Below are positions 1 through 4,886 of a DNA stretch of 10,114 bases, one piece after another. The position numbers were made by a program, and so were the translations under genes. The stretch comes from Betaproteobacteria bacterium UBA6904 (GTDB lineage Bacteria; Pseudomonadota; Gammaproteobacteria; Burkholderiales; SG8-39). The notes under the pieces were generated by a model. The model did not search any database. It saw nothing but the letters and a program-made list of their open reading frames with translations, and had not been told where the DNA came from. Positions within the stretch are counted from its first letter, which is position 1; each line of letters opens with the position of its first letter. The stretch lies in contig DKBI01000010.1 in assembly GCA_002451175.1 (NCBI GenBank), forward strand, positions 6,841 through 16,954, given 5' to 3'.

Positions 1-1
1 C

Positions 2-334
2 GCGCCGGCGGAAGCGGCGCGGCGCTGCAAGGCGGTCGACGGCGACACGGTCCGCTGCGGGCGCGAGCGCATCCGTCTGCGCGAGGTGTACGCCGCCGAG
101 CGTGGCGAGCCGGGGGCGGAGGCGCAGCGCCGCGCGCTGCAGCGCCAGCTCGATGCGGGCGGGGTGCGCATCCGCCGCCACGGCCATGACAGCTACGGGC
201 GTACGCTGGGGGATATCTACGTCAATGGCCGCAAAGTGACGCAGGCGGACATCGGGCCGCCCGGCGGCAGGGGCGCCGAGCGGCGCAAGCGCCCGCGCGG
301 CCCCCAGCCGTCGGAACCCGGCCGCGCGTCCTGA
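2..334 (+). CDS. Staphylococcal-nuclease-like (SNase/thermonuclease family) protein, 5' end missing
   Basis: This is the last 110 codons of a gene whose start lies left of the window. The open frame runs back to base 2, and the family hallmarks lie upstream of the internal GTG at 86, so that GTG is not the start. The SNase core is visible: VDGDT at window residues 12-16 (D15 matches the Ca-binding Asp21 of staphylococcal nuclease), an RIRL strand at 24-27 (R25 matches Arg35), E33 (matches catalytic Glu43) and SYGRTLGDIYVNG at 64-76 (R67 matches Arg87). Family members cleave phosphodiester bonds with Ca2+. Two oddities stand out. The position of Asp40, a second Ca ligand, is tyrosine (Y30), and the chain stops soon after the VNG strand with a basic, Pro/Gly/Arg-rich tail instead of the usual final helices. 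Cysteines C9 and C19 flank the DGDT hairpin and could pair if the protein is exported. Family membership is fairly sure. Whether it is an active nuclease is not. Confidence 0.72.
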   Translation, partial: APAEAARRCKAVDGDTVRCGRERIRLREVYAAERGEPGAEAQRRALQRQLDAGGVRIRRHGHDSYGRTLGDIYVNGRKVTQADIGPPGGRGAERRKRPRGPQPSEPGRAS

Positions 335-466
335 GCTGCCCGATCGCGCGGACTGCGCCCTGCAAGATCGATGCGACCTTGGTAGGGTGGGCGGGCATCC
401 GAAAGTCGGCCAGAATAGCGCACGCTGGACGAGGCTCATCCTCGGCAGAACGACACCCGGAAGACG

Positions 467-2251
467 ATGGACCTCCCGCAACCGCTGGCCAGGATTCTGG
501 ATTCCGTCGTCGCGGCCGCCGAGGCCGCGGGCGAGCGGCTGCGCGCGGAGTTCTATCGGCCGGGCGGGCCGCGCGGCGCGCAAGGCAAGGCGCCGATCGA
601 CACCGAAATCGAGGAAGCACTGCGCATCGCTCTGCAGGCGGCGCTCGACTGCGATTTCCTCGGCGAGGAGACCGGCCTCACGAAGGGCCGGGTCGAAGGT
701 TGGCGCTGGCTCGTGGATCCTCAGGACGGCACGAGCAATTTCCTGCGCGGCGCGCGCGGCTCGGCGGTTTCGGTGGGGCTGTTGCGCGGCAGCGTGGCGG
801 TGCTCGGCGTCGTGCACAGCCCGATGTCCCCCGACCGCGGCCGCGACACGATCGCCTGGGCGGAGGGCACGGGGCCGGTGCGCAGGAACGGCGAGCCGGT
901 CGAAGCCTCGCTGGCCGGCAGGCGCCTCGCGCGCGGCGAGTTCGTCTGGTGCACCGAATCCGCGGCGCGGCGGCCGCATTTCTTCGCGCAGTGCGCAAGG
1001 CCTGCGCGGTTCATCGGCATGTCGAGCATCGCGTACCGGCTGGCGCGCGTCGGCGCGGGCGACGGCGTCGCGGCGATCTCCGCACATGCCGTCCACGAGT
1101 ACGACATTGCGGCGGGCGCGGCGATCCTGCGCGGCGCCGGTGGCGTGCTGCTCGACGCGGGCAGCCGGGAGATCGTCTTTACCGGCGTGGAGGGCGCGCG
1201 GGTCTCGGGCTGCATCGCGGGCGCACCGGAGGCGGCCGCTGCGCTGGCGCCGGTCGCCTGGTCCGCGTACACCGACATCCCGAAACTCGACGCGAGGACT
1301 TCCGTTGCGTTCCCGAAGATCGCCGACGCCGCGCGCCTTGCCCGCGCGCAGGGCTGCCTGATCGGCCAGGTGATCGGCGACAGCCTCGGCTCGCTCGTCG
1401 AATTCCGCGACGCGCGCGAGATCGCGAAACGGTATCCGGGCGGCGTGGCGGATCTCGCGGACGGTGGCACGTGGAACACGTTGGCCGGCCAACCCACCGA
1501 CGACTCCGAACTGGCGCTCGCGCTCGCGCGCAGCCTGCTGCGTCAGCGGCGATTCGACGCCCGATCGGTGCTCGGCGCCTACCAGGGGTGGCTCGCGTCG
1601 AAACCGTTCGACGTCGGCGGCATGACGCGAGCGGGCCTGCAGGGGCGCCCGAATCTCTCCAGCGCGGCAAACGGATCGCTCATGCGGGTTGCGCCCATCG
1701 GCATCTGGGCGGCGGGCGATGCGGAGCGCGCGGCGCACGCGGCCCGGGAGGATTCGCGGCTCACGCACCCCCATCCGCTATGCGTGGAAGCGTGCGCGGG
1801 TTTCGCTGCCGCCATCGCGACGGGCGTTGCCACCGGGGATCTAGCCGCCATGCTCGCCGCGGCGCTCGCGCACACGCTCGGCGAGGCGCGGGAGGCGATC
1901 GAGCGCGCTGCCGCGGGCGAGATCGCGCAGGATTTTTCGAAGAACCCGGGCTGGGTGCTGATCGCGCTCGAGAACGCCTTTTATCGGCTCATGAACGGCA
2001 GCGGCTTCGAGCCGGGCGTCGTCGCCACGGTCGCGGCGGGCGGCGACACCGACACCAACGGCGCGATTGCGGGCGCGCTGCTCGGCGCGGCGCACGGCAT
2101 CGCGGTGATCCCGTCGCGCTGGGTGCTGCCGGTGCTCGCCTGCCGGCCCTGCGCGGAGACCGACGCGCCCCACCCGCGGCCGATGGACTGCTGGCCGGAC
2201 GACGTGCTGGAGGTGGCCGAGGCGCTGTTGCTGTGTGGGGTGGGGCGTTGA
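467..2251 (+). CDS. Bifunctional fusion: inositol-monophosphatase-type phosphatase + ADP-ribosylglycohydrolase
   Basis: The 594-residue protein has two complete enzyme domains. Residues ~1-262 are an inositol-monophosphatase/FBPase-superfamily (IMPase, CysQ-like) domain with the full metal site: GEET at 66-69, DPQDGTSNF at 84-92 (D84, D87) and YDIAAG at 212-217 (D213). Such enzymes remove a phosphate from inositol phosphates or from 3'-phosphoadenosine-type nucleotides, using Mg2+. Residues ~285-594 are an ADP-ribosylglycohydrolase (DraG/ARH) domain: GQVIGDSLGSLVEF at 300-313, TDDSE at 344-348, NGSLMRVAPIG at 402-412, THPHP at 433-437 and GGDTDTNGAIAG at 525-536, so the di-magnesium ligands (T344, D345, D346, D527, D529, T530) are all present. 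ARH enzymes cleave ADP-ribose from proteins, nucleic acids or small molecules. No signal peptide or membrane segment is seen, so the protein is probably cytosolic. ATG 467 is the natural start because the IMPase N-terminal helix follows at once. GGAAG lies only 3 bases upstream, a short spacing. The true substrate is unknown; a joint role on ADP-ribose phosphate or a related metabolite is inference. Confidence 0.9.
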   Translation: MDLPQPLARILDSVVAAAEAAGERLRAEFYRPGGPRGAQGKAPIDTEIEEALRIALQAALDCDFLGEETGLTKGRVEGWRWLVDPQDGTSNFLRGARGSAVSVGLLRGSVAVLGVVHSPMSPDRGRDTIAWAEGTGPVRRNGEPVEASLAGRRLARGEFVWCTESAARRPHFFAQCARPARFIGMSSIAYRLARVGAGDGVAAISAHAVHEYDIAAGAAILRGAGGVLLDAGSREIVFTGVEGARVSGCIAGAPEAAAALAPVAWSAYTDIPKLDARTSVAFPKIADAARLARAQGCLIGQVIGDSLGSLVEFRDAREIAKRYPGGVADLADGGTWNTLAGQPTDDSELALALARSLLRQRRFDARSVLGAYQGWLASKPFDVGGMTRAGLQGRPNLSSAANGSLMRVAPIGIWAAGDAERAAHAAREDSRLTHPHPLCVEACAGFAAAIATGVATGDLAAMLAAALAHTLGEAREAIERAAAGEIAQDFSKNPGWVLIALENAFYRLMNGSGFEPGVVATVAAGGDTDTNGAIAGALLGAAHGIAVIPSRWVLPVLACRPCAETDAPHPRPMDCWPDDVLEVAEALLLCGVGR

Positions 2252-2274
2252 TCTGAAGTGATCTATAAGTTACG
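2249..2274 (+). promoter_or_regulatory. Candidate operator/promoter of the toxin-antitoxin cassette
   Basis: The short gap before the toxin is much more AT-rich than its surroundings. It holds a direct repeat, TGATCT at 2249-2254 and again at 2259-2264, with a 10-bp period (one helical turn) and similar flanks (GAAG and ATAAG). The second copy runs into TATAAG at 2264-2269, a reasonable -10 hexamer. No good -35 hexamer sits at normal spacing. A start about 7 bases after the -10 box would fall at or beside the toxin ATG (2275), implying a leaderless or nearly leaderless message. Antitoxin binding here is inferred from how such cassettes usually autoregulate. Confidence 0.35.
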
Positions 2275-2601
2275 ATGGCGGCTGTCGAGTTGCGGATCTA
2301 CCAGACGCGGCACGGCAAGAAGCCGTTTGCGGACTGGCTGCAGGGGCTCGCCGACCGTCAGGCACGGAGCCGGATTCAGGCGCGGCTTGCGCGCGTCGCC
2401 CTGGGCAACTTCGGTGATGCCAGGTCGGTTGGCAGCGGGGTCATGGAACTGCGCATTGACTGGGGGCCGGGGTACCGGGCGTACTTCGGCAGGCAGGGTC
2501 GGATCGTCGTCATCCTGCTGTGTGGCGGAGACAAGCGGACGCAACAGAGGGACATCGCCGATGCGAAGGAGTACTTCCGGGACTACCAACAGCGCGCGTA
2601 A
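2275..2601 (+). CDS. Addiction-module toxin, RelE/ParE superfamily (Gp49/HigB-like, HI1419 type)
   Basis: The 108-residue basic protein fits the phage-derived Gp49-like/HigB branch of the RelE/ParE toxins (the 'addiction module killer' HI1419 type), including the family's usual ~100-residue length. Diagnostic segments are KPFADWLQGL at 16-25, GVMELRIDWGPGYRAYF at 55-71 and ILLCGGDKRTQQRDI at 80-94, followed by the closing helix AKEYFRDY at 97-104. Family members generally cleave mRNA at the ribosome and stop translation until neutralised by the partner antitoxin. The ATG at 2275 is forced: an in-frame TAA at 2266-2268 closes the frame just upstream. There is no clear Shine-Dalgarno sequence, and the TATAAG box ends only 5 bases before the ATG. 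The toxin comes first and the antitoxin second, as is usual for this family. The gene starts 23 bp after the phosphatase/ADP-ribosylglycohydrolase stop codon, so some read-through transcription is likely. Confidence 0.92.
   Translation: MAAVELRIYQTRHGKKPFADWLQGLADRQARSRIQARLARVALGNFGDARSVGSGVMELRIDWGPGYRAYFGRQGRIVVILLCGGDKRTQQRDIADAKEYFRDYQQRA
2546..2551 (+). promoter_or_regulatory. Ribosome binding site supporting the antitoxin start at 2561
   Basis: AGAGGG lies inside the toxin gene, 9 bases before the ATG at 2561. It is the best Shine-Dalgarno-like match near any possible antitoxin start. The competing in-frame GTG at 2633 has no comparable site upstream. It favours an antitoxin start within the toxin reading frame. 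Confidence 0.5.
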
Positions 2602-2926
2602 CGGCCGTCGCAAGGCGGCCGCTGCGGCCAGCGTGTCCTACGAACCGTGGCTGCTCGAGCAGCTCCAGGAGCCTGCAGAGGCCGCGGCCTATCTGGAGGC
2701 CGTCATTGCGCAGGGCGACCAGGCCGCATTGATGTTGGCACTGCGACAGGTGGCGCAGGCGCAGGGCGGCGTGGCGCGGATTGCCCGCAAGGCGAAGCTC
2801 ACGCGCGAGGCCACCTACCGGATGCTGTCCGCCTCGGGGAATCCCGAGCTGCGAAGCCTGACCGCTGTGCTCGCTGCCGCCGGCCTGCGGATTGCCGTGC
2901 GGCCGATCGCGAAGCGTGCGGCCTGA
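2561..2926 (+). CDS. Addiction-module antitoxin, HI1420-type helix-turn-helix protein
   Basis: This is the partner of the upstream toxin. From ATG 2561 it has 121 residues. The family core begins with SYEPWLLEQL (residues 26-35) and continues through EAAAYLEAVIAQGDQAALMLAL to an XRE-like helix-turn-helix around GGVARIARKAKLTREATYRML and the family's closing pattern GNPELRSLTAVLAAAGLRI. Known relatives bind and neutralise the toxin and repress the operon through the helix-turn-helix. The ATG start overlaps the toxin gene by 41 bp in a different frame and adds a basic, Ala/Arg/Ser-rich leader of about 25 residues before the core. Starting at GTG 2633 would give a 97-residue protein, closer to typical family length. 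I prefer 2561 because of the AGAGGG site upstream, but the start is not certain. It is followed 24 bp later by the DUF2130 gene on the same strand. Confidence 0.88.
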   Translation: MRRSTSGTTNSARNGRRKAAAAASVSYEPWLLEQLQEPAEAAAYLEAVIAQGDQAALMLALRQVAQAQGGVARIARKAKLTREATYRMLSASGNPELRSLTAVLAAAGLRIAVRPIAKRAA

Positions 2927-2950
2927 ATTCCACGAACGCACGGAGCCAGC

Positions 2951-4252
2951 ATGACCCGCCCCATCATCCTCGACGCCGCCGAGCCCATTGCCTGCCCGAA
3001 GTGCGCGCACGCCTTTGCGCTGCAGGAAGGCATCTCCACGCAAACCATCGAGCGCTACGCGGAGGACTTCGATCGCAGCTTCGATGAGCGGGCGCGGAAA
3101 CTCGAGACGCAGCTCGCCGCTGAGGCGAAGCGTCGCGCCGAGCGCGAGGCGGCGGCGCAGGTCGACGCGCTCAAGGAGCAGGCCGCCGCGGCCGAGGCGG
3201 CCGCCAAGGGCGCAAGAGCGCAGCTCGACAAAGCGCGTGAAGAAGCCAAGGCCCTTGCCAAGGAGCAGTTCGAGACCGAGGCGCGCTCGATGCGGGAGGC
3301 GCTCGAGGCGAAGGAGGGCGTGCTCGCGAGTCTGCGCACCGGCGAGCTCGAACTGCGTCGGCAGCTGCGCGAGGCGGAGGAGAAGCGCCAGGGCCAGGAG
3401 CTGGAATACCAGCGCAAGCTCGATGCCGAGCGGAAAGCCATCGAGGAGCGGGCGCGCGCGGCCGCCGGCGAGGAGTTCGGCCGGCGCGAGGCGCAGTTTC
3501 GCGCCCAGCTCGAATCCGCGCAGCGCGAGGCCGCCGACCTGAAGCGCAAACTCGAGCAGGGCTCGCAGCAGACACAGGGCGAGGCGCTCGAGCTCGGGCT
3601 CGAGACGATGCTGAAGAGCGCGTTTCCAATGGACGAAATCGAGCCGGTGCCGAAGGGCGTCACCGGCGCGGACCTGCTGCAGCGCGTGCGTTCGGCCACC
3701 GGGCAGGTGTGCGGCACCATCGTCTGGGAGGCGAAGCAGACCAAGAACTGGCAGGGGGCCTGGATCCAGAAGCTGAAGGACGACCAGCAGCAGGTGGGCG
3801 CGGAGATCGCGGTGCTCGTCACCGCGGCGATGCCGCGCGAGGCGCGCGAGCCGTTCGTGCGCGAGGCGGAGGTCTGGGTGGCGCGGTTCGACGCCGCGCG
3901 GCCGCTCGCGGAGGCGCTGCGCACGACGCTCCTCGAGATGCACAAGCTGCGGCTCGCGAACACCGGACGCAACGAGAAGATGGAGCTCGTCTACAACTAC
4001 ATCTGCAGCCCGCAGTTCGCGCAGCGCGTGCGGGCGATGGTGGACGGGTTCAACGCGATGCGCCAGGACCTCGAAGCGGAGAAGGCCGCGATGCAGCGCC
4101 TTTGGAAAAAGCGCGAGGGCCAGCTCGGGCGGCTGACGAGCGGGATGCTCGGGGTCGTGGGCGACCTGCAGGGCATCGGGCAGGAGGCGGTGCCGCAGCT
4201 GGGAGGGATCGCGGAGTTGCCGGCAGGGGAGGCAGGTACGCTGGACGAGTGA
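2951..4252 (+). CDS. DUF2130 (COG4487) coiled-coil protein with putative PD-(D/E)XK nuclease domain
   Basis: The 433-residue protein has three parts. Residues ~8-25 carry CPKC (C15, C18) followed by HAFAL, which looks like half of a small zinc ribbon. Residues ~35-208 are an almost unbroken charged coiled coil rich in Glu, Ala, Lys and Arg. Residues ~209-415 match the DUF2130 domain: QGEALELGLETML (209-221), KGVTGADLLQRV (235-246), GTIVWEAKQTKNW (255-267), QVGAEIAVLVT (281-291) and MELVYNYICSPQFAQRV (344-360). The order E214/E218, D241, E260-A-K262 resembles the active site of PD-(D/E)XK nucleases. That reading is my inference from the motif spacing, and the cellular role of the family is not established to my knowledge. 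A good ribosome site (GGAG at 2942-2945) stands 5 bases before the ATG. The gene may share a transcript with the toxin-antitoxin pair. A 97-bp stretch without a gene follows; it holds only a 10-base GC palindrome and no convincing terminator. Confidence 0.88.
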   Translation: MTRPIILDAAEPIACPKCAHAFALQEGISTQTIERYAEDFDRSFDERARKLETQLAAEAKRRAEREAAAQVDALKEQAAAAEAAAKGARAQLDKAREEAKALAKEQFETEARSMREALEAKEGVLASLRTGELELRRQLREAEEKRQGQELEYQRKLDAERKAIEERARAAAGEEFGRREAQFRAQLESAQREAADLKRKLEQGSQQTQGEALELGLETMLKSAFPMDEIEPVPKGVTGADLLQRVRSATGQVCGTIVWEAKQTKNWQGAWIQKLKDDQQQVGAEIAVLVTAAMPREAREPFVREAEVWVARFDAARPLAEALRTTLLEMHKLRLANTGRNEKMELVYNYICSPQFAQRVRAMVDGFNAMRQDLEAEKAAMQRLWKKREGQLGRLTSGMLGVVGDLQGIGQEAVPQLGGIAELPAGEAGTLDE

Positions 4253-4338
4253 CGCTGCGGCGCCGCGATGGCGTTCACGTCGGGTTTTGCAAGCAAGCGC
4301 GTCCATGGTCATCCACCTCGCGCGTTCGCGCGTTGCGT

Positions 4339-4345
4339 GGGGAAG
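4339..4345 (+). promoter_or_regulatory. Ribosome binding site deciding the transposase-relative start
   Basis: GGGGAAG ends 4 bases before ATG 4350 and supports that start over the earlier in-frame ATG at 4287, which would add 21 residues without family similarity. Confidence 0.5.
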
Positions 4346-4349
4346 CGCC

Positions 4350-4886
4350 ATGTCCCGCCTCGCCTGTCCGCAACCGCCCGGGGTCGCGCTGCACGTGGTG
4401 CAGCGTGGGCGGGCCGGCGCAACGTGTTTCGTCACAGCGCGCGAGGCGTGCGCCTACCTGCGGGCGCTTGGCGCGTGCGCGGTGGATTGCCGCTGCGCGG
4501 TGCACGCCTACGTGCTGATGGGCAATCACGTGCATCTGCTCGTCACGCCGGCGCGCAGGGCGGGCGCCACGCTGTTGATGCGCGCGCTGCTCGAGCGTTG
4601 CGCACGCGCATCGTGGGAGGAGACGTTGGACGCCTCGCCCGTCTACGCGCCGCGTTACCTGCTTTCCTGCATGCGCTACATCGAGGAGAACCCGGTGCGC
4701 GCGGGGCTCGCGCGCGATCCCGGCGCGTGGCGCTGGTCGAGCTTCGGGGCGAACGCCGTGGGCCGCGAAGACCCGATCGTCACGCCGCACGGCGTGTACT
4801 GCGCGCTCGGCCGCACGCCGGAGGAGCGCCGGCGGCGCTATCGCGCGATGTTCCGCGTTGGCTCAGCGCTGCCCCGTCCGGCCTGA
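4350..4886 (+). CDS. Degenerate REP-associated tyrosine transposase (RAYT, Y1_Tnp family)
   Basis: The 178-residue protein is related to RAYT transposases, single-strand DNA-cutting HUH enzymes linked to REP repeats. ATG 4350 is chosen because the family N-terminus (MSRL...PGVALHVVQRGR) starts there with a Shine-Dalgarno site. Visible signatures are HAYVLMGNHVHLLVTP at 52-67, which contains the metal-binding HVH (H60, H62), then ASPVYAPRYLLSCMRYIEENPVRAGL at 95-120 and WRWSSFGANAVG further on. Between L80 and S96 the chain is about 10 residues shorter than normal. The usual RRYVxYINxxY...TLWEGRFR segment with the catalytic tyrosine is reduced to ERCARASWEETLDA, with cysteine where the first tyrosine is expected. 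The frame is otherwise open, so this is an in-frame loss, not a frameshift. The protein is probably transposition-incompetent: either a decaying relic or a domesticated copy. No flanking REP pair was recognised. The gene's 3' end overlaps recD, which comes from the opposite strand, by 24 bp. Confidence 0.85.
   Translation: MSRLACPQPPGVALHVVQRGRAGATCFVTAREACAYLRALGACAVDCRCAVHAYVLMGNHVHLLVTPARRAGATLLMRALLERCARASWEETLDASPVYAPRYLLSCMRYIEENPVRAGLARDPGAWRWSSFGANAVGREDPIVTPHGVYCALGRTPEERRRRYRAMFRVGSALPRPA

Noticed and set aside
379..417. Possible promoter (TTGGTA ... AGAATA) and GTAG-headed REP-like sequence before the fusion gene
   Set aside because: The two hexamers are 27 bp apart, too far for a sigma70 promoter, and the GTAGGGTGGGC stretch has no matching inverted arm.
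379..2256. A 625-codon frame overlapping the phosphatase/ADP-ribosylglycohydrolase gene
   Set aside because: Arg/Gly/Ala-rich shadow in another frame with no recognisable motif; the 467-2251 frame carries two complete enzyme domains.
4257..4332. Palindrome GCGGCGCCGC and a CGCGCG-TT-CGCGCG repeat between the DUF2130 gene and the transposase relative, considered as a terminator or REP
   Set aside because: Short GC-only palindromes are expected by chance here. There is no T-run for a terminator and no GTAG head or second copy for a REP; the second repeat has an unworkably small loop.
2510..4435. A 641-codon minus-strand open frame opposite the DUF2130 gene
   Set aside because: Low-complexity Leu/Arg/Ala composition mirrors the coiled-coil codons on the other strand; the + strand frame has clear family motifs.
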